Assembly: GCA_003008705.1 (NCBI GenBank) | Contig: PDUO01000050.1 | Coordinates: 66,682-130,681 of the forward strand | Direction: 5' to 3' | Source: Pezicula radicicola | Taxonomy: Eukaryota; Ascomycota; Leotiomycetes; Helotiales; Dermateaceae | DNA: 64,000 nucleotides | Part shown: piece by piece, positions 11,433 to 23,208 of the stretch | Layout: every line of letters begins with the position of its first letter | How positions within the stretch are numbered: position 1 is the first letter of the stretch | Made by a program: the position numbers and the translations under genes | The notes under the pieces: model-generated | Databases searched by the model: none | What the model saw: the letters and a program-made list of their open reading frames with translations, nothing else | Told to the model about the DNA's origin: nothing

Positions 11433-11884
11433 TTGGAAAGGCATTTCAAGCGCCTAGCTCTTTGGTCGCAAACTGAGATTGCTCTTCGAAATGACACGAA
11501 TGAGAGTAATTTTCTAATTGCGAAGCCTTTTATCCAGTATGGTCATAGCACAATACTATGTGATCACAGAAACGGCTCATTGGACCTCTAGTAATAGTAA
11601 TACTAGATTAGTTATATAAATATATATATCTAACGGCTAAAAGACGGTTGCACTTCCAGTATTTAAACTTTGATTGTGATGCCTCTTAAAGTCCAGTGTC
11701 TTTTTGTGGCTTAGATACTATATCAGTCGAGAATCGCTGGGACAGACGTGACAATGTACTACGAGATCCAAATCATGATTTCAGCTGTCATTGATTTCAT
11801 CTACGTGCATGAAAAGAAATCTATCAGATGATGAAGCTGAAGCTCATAATTAAAAGATGATAAATTCATATTTATATTGGACAT
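11433..11884. other. Intergenic spacer between convergent MFS and PKS genes
   Basis: About 450 bp of AT-rich sequence, including an alternating AT stretch near 11610-11630. No gene was found; the 3' ends of both genes fall here. Confidence 0.5.
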
Positions 11885-14800
11885 TCACTTTCCCGTCTTT
11901 CTGCCTTCCACTATTTTCTTAGCCAAAAGATCTGCCGTCAAAGTTGTGCTCATGAACTCCGACGCCTCAATATCTACACCCATCTGTTTATAACACCAAG
12001 TACGAAGACTTGTACCAATCATGCTGTCCATTCCAAAAGACACTAGTGGCGTCGAGGTATCAACATCTTCAACGTTGATGTTGAAAGTCTGTGAGAACTT
12101 TCCAACGATGGCCTCCAGAATATCCGTATAAGTGAGTGCGCCACTTCGTTTGCTGCTATTCGCATTTCCTGTGCCTGACTTTTTATCCATGATAGCATTG
12201 AATACGGGACCAACCCGAGCTTGTCGCCAAAATGGAATCCCGTCAAGATCAATGTCTGCGCCAAGTTTCGCGGGATCAAGGCCTGAGACGAGGAATTGAT
12301 TTGCAAAAGGATCAAAGCTCCAAGAACCTTCATCAGGTCTTTTCATAGCGGTCTCCATTGTGTGGATAAAGCCTGCCTCGTCTAAAGGATGAATACCTGT
12401 TCTGACAAGACCTTGTTCAATGACCTCGTTCTGGCTGACAAACCCAACCTCTTGTACCATGGTAAGACAGACAGTTGTTGCGGGTAAGCCCAACCCACGC
12501 CGATATCGAGCGAAGTACTCCAAGAATGTGTTTCCAGCGCAATAATTACTCTGTGTAGGAGCGCCTGACATTGCTGAGGTAGACCCAAGCATAACAAAGA
12601 AATCTAGACGTTGGCCGAGAAGGCTACGGTGGATGTTCCATGTACCGGCAACTTTTGGGCGGACAGCGTACTCCCAACTTTGCAAATCATGCTTAGAGAA
12701 AAGCCGATCCTGAGATATGAAGTCAGTTATTTGCTCTAGGTAGAATCTCAAGGTGTATCATGATGGAGGAGACTTACATCCAGGGCCATAACTCCTTGGA
12801 CAACACCGACGATGGGACCAGTAGCTGCTTTTACAGCTTTTTCCACATCTGCTTGCACTGTAACATCACCTTGTATTACGTCTACCTTGACACCACGGGC
12901 TTGGAATCGTTCAATCATGGCAGCAGCTTCTGGCTTATTCTTTCCTGAGCGTCCGAGGTAGATGAGGTGGCGGGCTCCGTTGTCAACCATGTGACGAGAG
13001 AGACACCTTCCAAGTCCACCTAAGCAGCCAACCAGGAGGTAAGCACCAGTGGAACTGAATGTTGGTGTTTTTCTCTTGGGTGCAATCTATACCTTGTTAA
13101 AAGAAGACCCATAAATCTAATGGGGTAGACAAACCTTGATAGTTGAGGTCTGGTCAAAGCTAACTACAACCTTCCCAATACGATCTGGTTTTCCAAAGAA
13201 CTCAAAAGCTCCACTGATATCGGATACTGGGAACGAGACGAGATTGGGCAGAGGCTTGATCTTCTTCTCCCGGTAATATTGCATGACCTTAGCGAGGACA
13301 CTATTTTCGTTAGCACTCAAGACAACTGAATAGCTCACGTATCTACTTACTCTGCCATTAGGTCAGGTTTGTGCTGAACGACTAGAACCAAGTCCAATGC
13401 AATGAAGCTTGCACTGCGCTTGAAGGGGGCCATATCCAAAATTCCTTGGTCGAGGATATCAGTTTGCCCGAGCTCAATGTGCCGACCATGAGTCGCAATA
13501 CAGTTCCAGGTAGCCTTCAGCTGTTCCCGCACCAACGAGTTCAGAGAAACATCAACACCACGACCATTAGTCAATTTCATGATCTCGTGAGCAAAGCCCG
13601 GGTCCCGTGAATTCAGAACGTGCGCATCATCAAGGCCGTATGTCGACATCAAAAACTCCTTCTTGGCCTGCGTTCCAACAGTAGCAAAAATTTCGGCTCC
13701 AATCATTTGCGCAATTTGAATAGCAGCAAGTCCGACACCACCAGTTGCCGAGTGTATGAGCACCGTCTCGCCTTTCTGTAAATTCGCGAGATGGATGAGA
13801 CCGTAGATGGCGGTGGTAAACGGCATCAGGATACCTGCCATCTCTTCAAACGAATCATTAGGACCGATCTTCTGGAGAAATCGAGCATCGTATCTCTCAA
13901 TATTTCTGAACTGCCCAAGTCCCACCCAGACCACCCTGTCGCCGACCTTGAGATTGCTGACACCACTGCCAATCTGCCGCACAATCCCAGCACCTTCGAG
14001 GCCCATAATATCCGAATGATAAGTACCGGAAAGTGTTGCGAAGTCCTACACAAAGTTAGTAACTGGTTCATGATATAAACTTCAGCGAAATGCATACCTT
14101 CATATTCAAGCCAGTTGCCCTCACTTCGACTTCAGCCTGGTTGATTTCAAGGGGAGCTTGCCACTCATCTTGTTCAAAATATAAAGTTTCGAGTAAACCT
14201 ACACGCTCAATTCCGAGACGCACACATTGATTCGCATCATACGCCTTAGAGGTAGTTGTATCTTCCATCAAAGCGGCAAAATTCTGGTCGAGAGTTACAT
14301 CCTGGGAGAGTCTGCTGATATAAACGAGATTATCCTTTACAATAAACTCATTGTCAGAAATTGCATTGGTCTCATCAAAGGAGTCCACGAGGGCAAGAAT
14401 TTGAGCAGCTCCTAACTCAGGAGATCGGTGATCAATATCGAGTGTTCGGAAGGTAAGTGTAGGATATTCAGTTTGAAGGCAGCGGCCAAGCCCCATGACG
14501 ATGGCCGCGTCCGGATCTCCACCTTCGAGTAAGTTGCCGTGGGTGATCCATAAGATGCTAGATATTCCAGCAGCAACCAATTGAAGGGTTGCAAGCTCCT
14601 TCTCTGTCAGGGAGTCGTGGAACAAGTTCGATTGCGACTCCACTGTACAAACGTAAATCGCAGTCGCATCAATGTCGATTGTCTCTTCGGCTAGAGACAT
14701 AGTCTTGACTGTATTTCCGGCCTTTGAAAGGGTAGACAAGACGCGCTTGTCAAATGGGGTTGGAGAACCTCTAGTAATCTATTGAGTAATGCTTTGTTAG

Positions 14801-17800
14801 TGATTGTTTCAGCTACCCCTTTGCGCTGACTAGTCCCTAGATCGCTCGAACTCGTAAATCCTTTTGCCAAATCAAACTGGATTATGTAAGCCAAGTGAGA
14901 TACTCGAACCAAATAAGTTAAGTTTCCCAACGTATGAATTCGGCAACGGATTTACGAGTTGAGCGACCTATTCGTTAGTCGGTACAGCTCAGTTGATTGG
15001 ACTTACTAAATTGATATTCTTTTGAGCTTTTGCATCAGAAATGACGGTGGGACCTGTCAATAGCGATGTCTGATCTTTATGGATGACATCAAGCCCATTT
15101 GATTTCAGAATCTGAAGAATCTGTTCGTTCTCAGCCGTAAAGATCAATAACTTGCCTTGCGGCTTCATAACTTCTTTGAGTGTTGCAATAGCCTCCTCGG
15201 TCATGAATTCGGGAAGAGTAGGAACAATAATCAGATCAAACTCCTTTCCTAGAGACTCAAATTCTGACAAAATGTCCAGCTTCTTCAAGTCCACGGCGGG
15301 CATATTACTGTATTTGCTCTTCAGAAGCTCGAAATGTTCAACAGAAGCTGTTACACATGATAGATTCTTGTAGCGTCTGAGTGAAGAACCACTTTCCAGA
15401 ACTTGGTGTATATGCTCTGATGTCTCCAACGAGTCTCCGACCAGCTCTAAAACATCCATTCCAGGATATTTATGAGCGAGAAGATCGAGCAATGAGTCGT
15501 TTGGTATAGTTACTGGTACTCTGTCAATATCCGGTTTCCAAACGACACGTAAGTGTGGATGACGGTCTTCCGTTGAAGAGTTGTCGAGTGCTTCGGAGAA
15601 CTGGGTGCATGAAACATTTTCTACTTCTAGGAGTGGTTTCCCCGACTCGGAATACAGTTGGAAATAGCCATTCATCGCTCGAAGGCCAAAGAAGTCAGCT
15701 CCAGCCAGGACTTTTCCTCGGCCTGCAGCCAGTTTGGGAAAATCATCTCCTTCCCATGACCATAAGGACACACCTTCCATGGACACAGGGACGAAAGATC
15801 GTCGAAAGTTTTTCAATGACGATCGATGAGCCGCGATTAATGCTACTTGTATACAGGTATCCATTGCGGCGGGGTGGACAATGTAGGCCGAATCATTCGG
15901 ATCAACGTCGACAGGCAGCAAAGCCGTGCTTGCAACAACTTCTAGAACTGCTGGATCGGCACGGATGTTATCCAAGCCTTGGAATGCTGGACCGTAATTT
16001 AAAGAAACGTTTCTAAAGCCTCTATACCACGTATGCGATGAGTGTGGTTCTTGCAGGGTGTCTGGATCAAACTTCGGAGTCATTTCGCATACTTCCTTCT
16101 TCAGCACCGTACCGACACAATGTTCAGTCCAGATCCCCTTGTAATAAGAAGAGATGGTGAATGTGCCATGTGTTTTTGAAATTATGGAAGCAGATATGGT
16201 GCTGAATCTCATTGTGGTAACTACCTCAATCTGTGACTCTACAGGCGGGATTGCCAGAGGAGAAAGAATAGTAATTGTTGGGAAGTAATAGCGGAATGGT
16301 GCTTTAATCAACCCTTTGCCGTAGAAGAACTGTCGAGCGGCTTCAGCTGCGATTGCTAGATATCCGGTCGCTGGAAGAATAGTTTGCGAACCCAATTTAT
16401 GTCCCTCCAGCCAAGGCGACTTCTTTATATCCAGCATATTCCTCCACTGTCGCTGGCTGATTGATGACCCAGGCAATTGGCTTCCAAGCAGATCATGATA
16501 AGGAAACTTGCGCAGGCGATATTCGGTATCAAGTCGGTTCGTGTCGCCTAGGACATCTTCTGCGTAGTTCCAAGGATATCGTGGCAGATCGACAATAGGC
16601 AAACCCGTTTCGGCAACCACAGCTCCATTGCACCGCTTCTCAATAGCATTGACTCTAGAAAGGTCAATTGGGTAACCCTTCATCGTGAGGACTCCCGCAA
16701 GGTCCAAAAGACTTGTTACGGAACTTTGGCTACGAACGAGAGTTGGACTGTAATCCAAATCTTTCGGACTGATATTCAGACCGTCTCGAATCTGACGAAG
16801 GGGTCCAGCAAGTGCGGAATGCGGTCCTATTTCGACGAAATGCTTTATTCCAAGCTCAGACGCCTGCAAAGCTTCTTCAACTGCCGTTGAAAAGAGGACT
16901 GGCGATTCCAAGTTGCTTCGCCAGTAGCTGGGGCCAGGCTTGAAGCCAGTTGGCTTTCTTTTTCCTGTGACCGATGAAAAAAAGATTGGTTTTGTACTCT
17001 TCGTCTTATCGAGTAGATGTTCTCGTGTAGGGAGCTTAGCAACAATATCAGCAAGACGGCGTTCATATCCATCTCCGATTTGCTTCATATGATGCGAGTG
17101 ATATGCACGACCACCAGTCTTAAGTTCTCGCACGAAGAGCCTCTGTTCTTGCAACTTTTCTTTCACCGCTAATGCCGCGTCTGCGTTACCGCTGAGAGTG
17201 ACGCTTCCAGGAGAATTATAACACGCAATACCAAAATCTTCTGAAAGATACGGCTGTACCTCATCGGGGCCAGAGCCAACAGCTAACATGATACCGCGGA
17301 TCTCCAGCTTTCCAACTGCCAGTCCACGGTAATATGCTGATACGATGGCTTCTTCCGCCGAGATGGCACCAGCAGCATATGCGGATGCTATTTCACCGGA
17401 AGAATGGCCTATACAGGCTACTGGCGTTATATTCCACTTTTGCAGCAGGTCCACAATAGTGACTTGAACCGCTGTACAAACTGGCTGCGAAAGTTCGACA
17501 TCGTTAATTTTACTTGTTGCAGCAGGTTCCATAAGGACATCTATGGCTGTAAGTGACAAGTAACCAGATTTTGACAGGAATCTCACCTTCAAGTGTCCAT
17601 TCGGGTGCGTCTTTGCCCAAAGACTGAAGTGTTCTATCAAGGTTCCGAATGGTATCCAAGTATGAAGGGAAGGTAAGCATAAGTTCACGGCCCATTTGTG
17701 GGCTTTGGGCTCCTTGGCCTGTGAAGATGAACGCAAGTTTGATATCTCTACCTCTCTTGCCGAAGGTTATCTCATGCTCCATCAAGTCATCCTCGACCTC

Positions 17801-19674
17801 ATCCTCGCGGACTACAGCATAAGCACAGTTGAAGAAAGCCGAGCGACGACACCCCAGCGTATAAGCGAGGTCAGATATATTGTAGTCAAGAGCTACTTCA
17901 CGAATTTGCTCGATATACCTTTTCAAAGTTGCTGAATCGTGAGCAGAGAATGGGAGGAGAAACTCTGTGCGTGGAGTTGCTCGCGCGCTGGTCCCATTGG
18001 TCCCAATTACATCAGAAGATGCAGTTGAGTCTCCTAGAGGCTTATCGATGTCATGCTGTCCGCGACGGGCTAGGCATGTCAACCCTGGAAGTACAGTATC
18101 TACTGCTTCAATGATAGCATGACAATTAGCACCACCATAACCGAATGAATTGATACCAGCACGCCGAACCGAGATTTCTTCGGGCCAGGGTTGCATATTT
18201 TGAACAACTTCGATGCGTCCTCCTCTGAAATTAACTATGGCACTATTAATTAGTGTGACCTGACAGAGTACTATGCTTTGGCTTACTTTTGGGGTTAAAG
18301 GTCTTGATCCCAATAGTCGCTGGAATCTGCTTCTTCTCGAGTGCTAAGACTGTCTTGATAATACTTGCCATGGCGCTTGAGGCTTCGCCATGTCCAACAT
18401 TGGGCTTGACCTAAGGGTCCGTCAGTAAGATGCCGCAGACATATCAATCAGAGGAATGTATATGGATTTAGGGAAATTTTACATACCCCACCAACAAGAA
18501 GTGACTCTCTCGTAGACCCAGTGAAAAATAGTTCACCAATTGCTTTCATCTCTGTTGGATCGCCCGCTTGTGTCCCTGTACCATGTGTCTCAACATATGA
18601 TGTTTGGTGGGTATCTAGACAGGCAAATGAGTAGGCCCTCTGCATCACTGCTTCCTGCATGGCTGAATTGGGCTGTGTAATGCCACTGGTCTTTCCATTT
18701 GCATTAGCAGCTGTTCCGCGAATAACACCGCGGATAGGATCATTGTCTCTTAGAGCATCTGACAAGCGCTTTAGATATAGAGCTCCAACCCCTTCGCCAC
18801 GGCCATATCCATCCGCAGAGATATCAAAGGTATGGCATGTGGAAGTGGCCGAAAGCACACCCACGGCTCCCGTCCCCATCTGAACTTCTGGAGAAAGCAT
18901 TAAATTTGTGCCGCCTACCACAGCAGCATCGATTTCTCCTGCTGATAATGCCCTGCTGGCCAAGTGCAAAGCGTAAAGAGAGGAAGCGCATGCTGTGTCA
19001 AGTGTAAGACTGTTATGCCAGCGATTAGTGTATCATTCACTTCCTAAAAGAGCCAGATGACGGGAAAGGAAGAGGGACGAGATAAATCAAAATGCTTTAC
19101 CTTGGCCCACGTAGATCATAAATGTAGCTAATACGATTGCTCAGAATTGTGAGCCCGCCTCCTAACATTCTATATGGAGTTGCGTTGTCATAATCCCGAT
19201 GGTTTTTCAGATACCAATCCGATGTGAAATTGCCCACATAACAGCCGACGTTAGAACCTGCCACGTCCGAGAGCCGGATGCCACCAGACTCAAAAGCCTC
19301 ATAGACACATTCAAGCAGCTTTCGTTGCTGCGGGTCCATCGAAGCCGCTTCAGCCTTAAGGATACCGAAAAAAGAAGGATCGAATTTCCACACATCCTCG
19401 TCTATAAAGTAGCCACCTCTGGGCCTGATACCGCCACCGTGCTGTTTATCTGATTTAAATCCATCGAGATTCCAGCGTGAGAGAGGAGGCGTTGAGTAGC
19501 CAGAACGCTCCTCCGCTAGCATCTGCCAAAACTCATCAGGCGTATTCGAGTCTCCTGGGAGACGACAACCTTTGCAATGATGGCTTAGTACGTACAGCTA
19601 TGTACGGGGACACACCAGTAGAACTTACCTAATCCAACTATTGCAACCGGCTCTGGGGCGAGCGAATTAGTCAT
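11885..19674 (-). CDS. Highly reducing polyketide synthase, KS-AT-DH-(psi)MT-ER-KR-ACP
   Basis: A complete iterative type I synthase of roughly 2,300 residues. From the ATG at 19674 (MTNSLAPEPVAIVG): KS with DTACASSL, VETHGTGT and KPNVGHGEASS (about 19674-18300); AT with FIFTGQGAQSPQMG and the serine motif GHSSGE (about 17830-16850); DH with HKLGSQTILP and HPAAMDTC (about 16600-15600). Next is a shortened methyltransferase remnant whose SAM loop reads VLELVGDS instead of a GxGxG (about 15500-15000). ER follows with HSATGGVGLAAIQIAQ (about 14190-13130), KR with LLVGCLGGLGRCL and SNYCAGN (about 13080-12250), and ACP with FGMDSMIG (about 12110-11940). The end is EGRKTGK, with no thioesterase or NRPS domain. 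About ten introns are inferred, including about 19573-19629, an enlarged one near 14780-15003, and about 13300-13350. It should make a fully reduced, unmethylated chain, released by the separate thioesterase or acyltransferase nearby. Confidence 0.93.
14838..14970. mobile_element. TA-flanked hairpin element inside a PKS intron, 133 bp
   Basis: Inverted arms of about 28 bp: left TAGATCGCTCGAACTCGTAA + ATCC...TTGCC; right, read on the minus strand, TAGGTCGCTCAACTCGTAAA + TCCGTTGCC. TA is present at both outer ends. It sits wholly within the intron between the methyltransferase remnant and the ER region of the HR-PKS, which is about 220 nt long while its neighbours are about 45-100 nt. It is thus spliced out and apparently tolerated. 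Non-coding. Confidence 0.7.
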
Positions 19675-20427
19675 ATTTTTGGGATATAGGCCGGCAATTC
19701 ATGCACAAATGGCGGGTGTTAACGTTGTTGGGACGTGTCGGGATGGTTAGGGCTAACGAAGGGGTTTGATAGGAGTACCAGGCCCTGACACGCTTCTAAG
19801 TGGAGACACAACTGCAGGAAGTAGTACGAATCTGGCGCATTATACATACATATAATGAACATGTCAAATTCCCCAGCGTGTCCTCCACAGTGCATGGTTT
19901 GTCTTCCGTAAGTCTTCAGTCCCCGCAAATTCATTATGTTCGGAGGCCGCTAAGCAACTTACTACCAATTCTACATCGAAATCCACTTCGGCTACCGACT
20001 TTACCGGATCCCGGCACATTAAACAAGGTTTTGCAATGGGTAAATTTAAAGTAATGATAAGAGTGATGGTTCTTTAGGCAAGCGTTGTCTTTGAGTAGTC
20101 TCTGATATTTCGCTCGATCCAACGTTGAGTAGGTACAGTAATTGGATCGCTCCAAATTCGTCTGAATGCACTGAAATTCGTTTTCTACCAGGATATCTTC
20201 CTTAGCTTTCTATAAAGTAAGAACATTAATTGCCATAATTTAGCTATATTGACTTTGCTCCGCTATTTGTGCATTTGTTTTGTGTATTCGAGATCGTCGT
20301 ATAGCTGACTACTGGAATCGGGTTCAACAAACCTCGTATGACTTTTTGTCACTTCCAAACGTGCCCCTTCCATTACACATTGAACAGGGAGAATGCAAAT
20401 AGAAATGATTTATTTTAAAACCTATAT
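19675..20427. other. Upstream region of the HR-PKS and 3' flank of the thioesterase
   Basis: About 750 bp between two minus-strand genes. No credible frame is seen. The part just above 19674 should be the PKS promoter. Confidence 0.4.
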
Positions 20428-21445
20428 TCATATTCCACCACAAATCTTAGCTAAAACTGCACACGCTTGACGCATCGCCGCTCCAAGCTCCAACAGCTAC
20501 GACCAATTAGCTAAGATCATTGTCGCCCATGGAACTTTACCGCGAATTCGACGCAATAAATGATTAGAGAGAAAACAGACTTACATGTTCTAGCCCGAAG
20601 ATACTAAAGTGATTTCCAGGAATAGTCAATTCCTTGACTATAAAATCATAGTTGTATTTATCCCAACCCAACACGCGTTGGGACCGAAACCAATCAACCT
20701 CTACGATTTCCTCACTAGGGACTGCTTCCAAAGCCCGTATGAATACGGTAGCAGGAGGTTTGGAAGAGCTATGGACAAAGCAATTAGCAAAACCTTTGAT
20801 AACTGATTGTATCTCCTGGCGTGTAGCGACTAGAGCAGGGAAATTACCTCGAGTCTTCCCAGCTGGGTATTTTCCATGCAGCAAGAGCTTTTATCACATC
20901 GTCAGTAGCCTGTTGCTGTGCTTCTCTCTGCTCTTTACTAATGTTGATTTGCATTGGAAGACGAAATTTCACAGGTGGTGCATCCTTGGGACGCCAATCT
21001 GGATAACCAGGGTAGGGTGTATCAAGCATGACAAGTCCAGCCACAGTAAGGTCGGAAATGCGCTCCAGGCATTTGGCGACTTGCAAAGCTATAGAGCCAC
21101 CGGCAGACCAGCCTAGAATGGAACAGGTTAGAAACTGAAGCTTGAAAACCATTAGAGGGGGGTAGTGATAAATGCGAAGCCTCGATTACCTCCAAGAAAT
21201 ATTTTGCCTCGTGGTACTTTGCTCCTCACAAAGCCCGCGTATAACTCAGCCATTTCGACCATACCCCCCTCAAAGTGCATCCCATCATAAAGATGTGGAT
21301 ACGAGATACCCCAGACCGGTCGGGAGAGATTCTCAAGGAGAAAGTAGGGAAGAGCGGTGCCTCCACCGTCGTGAAAGAGGAAAAGCGGAATCGCAGACCT
21401 AAAACTTCTGGTAGGCTTCTGTATCAGAACCGTATTCTCGTCCAT
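20428..21445 (-). CDS. Stand-alone thioesterase (alpha/beta hydrolase, PKS-thioesterase type)
   Basis: A small serine hydrolase of about 270 residues that probably releases or edits the chain of a cluster synthase, as LovG does in lovastatin synthesis, though this one is closer to the PF00975-type thioesterase domain. The ATG at 21445 opens MDENTVLIQ; FLFHDGGGTALPYF is the oxyanion-side strand. The nucleophile elbow GWSAGGS is completed by splicing (FLGG, intron, WSAGG). The catalytic His is in IPGNHFSIFGLEH. A second intron leads to the last exon LLELGAAMRQACAVLAKICGG, ending at 20428. It is divergent from the acyltransferase across about 360 bp. The stand-alone enzyme fits two synthases lacking visible release domains. 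Confidence 0.85.
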
Positions 21446-21807
21446 TTTTTCGTAAGATTTTCTGTGAGCTCACTGTGGTTTGTTGTGCATATTTCGAGAA
21501 TTCGGACTTCAGGCTGGTGCTAAACCTTTGAACATTGGCATGTCGGCTACTGCTCGCTTAAGGTACATTCGGTTTCCGGTGCTCGAGGGCCGAGTTGCAG
21601 TCTAGCAATGATGTGGGTCCCGAAAAACCTCAACCAAAGAATATGGGAAAATCAAGAGGCTCAACGTCCAGAATCCGTGCAAGTTCGAACTATTGTGCTT
21701 CATAGGCTATCTTCCTTCCTGAGTAAGATCCCACCAAACGTGAGCACTCAACTTTGGATTACTCCCCTTCAGACATTTTGTACAGAGCTAATATTGCCTC
21801 TATAGCC
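21446..21807. promoter_or_regulatory. Divergent promoter between thioesterase and acyltransferase
   Basis: About 360 bp between head-to-head start codons of two functionally linked enzymes, suggesting shared control. No named site is claimed. Confidence 0.4.
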
Positions 21808-23208
21808 ATGGCGTCATTAAAAAGTCAGGCATCCAAAGGGATCAGCATCACACCGTTGACTCCCATCGATCACTTGATGCCGCGGACCTACGTGATAGGT
21901 ACAATATTTGGATTCCGCCTATCTCGCCGCGCAAACCCTCTTGAAATCTACGAGCATCTCAAGTTAGGCCTGGAGGCTACCATCAATGAAATTCCATTCA
22001 TTGGTGGGAGGATCGCACCTGTTGAAGGACGCCCAGGCCGATACCAGATTGAAACAGACCTGAGCAAAGACGGTACCCGACTCATCTACAACGATATAAG
22101 AAGCCAATCACAAAAGCCATGGCTACAAAGCTACAAAAGCTTATCTGCGGGTAAATTCTCGGTCGAGCTCCTAGACATTGATATCTTGTCGCCGGTCCGG
22201 GAATACCGCCAATTAGACAAGCCGCCGGTCTTGTCTGCCCAGGCCAATTTTATTGACGGGGGATTAATTCTGCACGTGTGCACCATTCATACGGCATGCG
22301 ATGTTCTCGCAACTTACAACGTACTTTCGGTGTGGTCAAGTAAGGTGAGAACAAGCTGGCTTGAGGAATCTAAAGAAAGTCTCTCGCCTATTTCACCAGC
22401 ATCATTTGACCGCTCACCTCTCATGCACGGTAACCACCAAGTCCAGCGAATGGATGTCCGGGAATTTAGACTGCAGCAGGAAAGTTCTGGCTTGGTTCAT
22501 CCGAGGGATTTCCTCATTGATCCAGCTCCATCAATGTCAGACATGCAGCTCACTATCTTTTCCATGTCTAAAGCCAAGCTGGCCGGGCTCAGAGATACTG
22601 TCTCGGCTGCCAGTTCGTCGGGTACCTGGGTAACGGAGAACGATGCTCTCGCGGCCTTCATCTGGGATCGAATTAACCATGTTCGCTATCGAAATCCTGA
22701 ATCAGAGACCCATCCGACAGGTAATTTGGCTGTTGCGATGGATGGACGCTTGCGACTAAACCCAGCGCTTCCACTGACGTATATGGGCAATGCCTCGCTT
22801 GCCTTTCCCATTCGACTGCCACTCCACTCCAAGTCTGTATCTAGCGTGTCAAATGACATCCAAAAATCCATGGCTGAGTTCAATGACAAGCACCTCAAAG
22901 ATACGATTGGATATTTGGACTCCTTAGGCGGTAACCTAACAGAAGAGCGTCTATCATACGCCAGAACTCTAGACCCAACATTGGTAATCAGCAACTTGAA
23001 GGACATGAACTACTACAGTTTGGACTGGGGAGCGGGACTAGGTTTCGTGGATGATGTTCGGCCGGCCCAGAACTTTGGAGATTGTCTACCTCGTATTATC
23101 CCTCTGCCAGTTCGTCGGGATGGGACCGTTGATATTATGGTTTGGATAGAAAAGACAGCTACGGCGAGACTCAAAGTAGATCCGGAGTGGTGTAAATGGG
23201 TAGTGTAA
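21808..23208 (+). CDS. BAHD-type acyltransferase (trichothecene 3-O-acetyltransferase-like)
   Basis: An intron-less enzyme of 466 residues. The ATG at 21808 has a good context (AGCCATGG); longer in-frame starts are unlikely. It carries the BAHD catalytic HxxxD as HTACD in the first half. Near the end SLDWGAGLGF stands in the position of the structural DFGWG motif. ENDALAAFIWDRI is the typical motif of the trichothecene acetyltransferase relatives. The reaction would be transfer of an acyl group from CoA, or possibly directly from a PKS ACP, to a hydroxyl of the polyketide. With two HR-PKS in the cluster it is the best candidate to join two chains as an ester, though simple acetylation cannot be excluded. 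It marks the right end of the recognisable cluster. Confidence 0.85.
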   Translation: MASLKSQASKGISITPLTPIDHLMPRTYVIGTIFGFRLSRRANPLEIYEHLKLGLEATINEIPFIGGRIAPVEGRPGRYQIETDLSKDGTRLIYNDIRSQSQKPWLQSYKSLSAGKFSVELLDIDILSPVREYRQLDKPPVLSAQANFIDGGLILHVCTIHTACDVLATYNVLSVWSSKVRTSWLEESKESLSPISPASFDRSPLMHGNHQVQRMDVREFRLQQESSGLVHPRDFLIDPAPSMSDMQLTIFSMSKAKLAGLRDTVSAASSSGTWVTENDALAAFIWDRINHVRYRNPESETHPTGNLAVAMDGRLRLNPALPLTYMGNASLAFPIRLPLHSKSVSSVSNDIQKSMAEFNDKHLKDTIGYLDSLGGNLTEERLSYARTLDPTLVISNLKDMNYYSLDWGAGLGFVDDVRPAQNFGDCLPRIIPLPVRRDGTVDIMVWIEKTATARLKVDPEWCKWVV

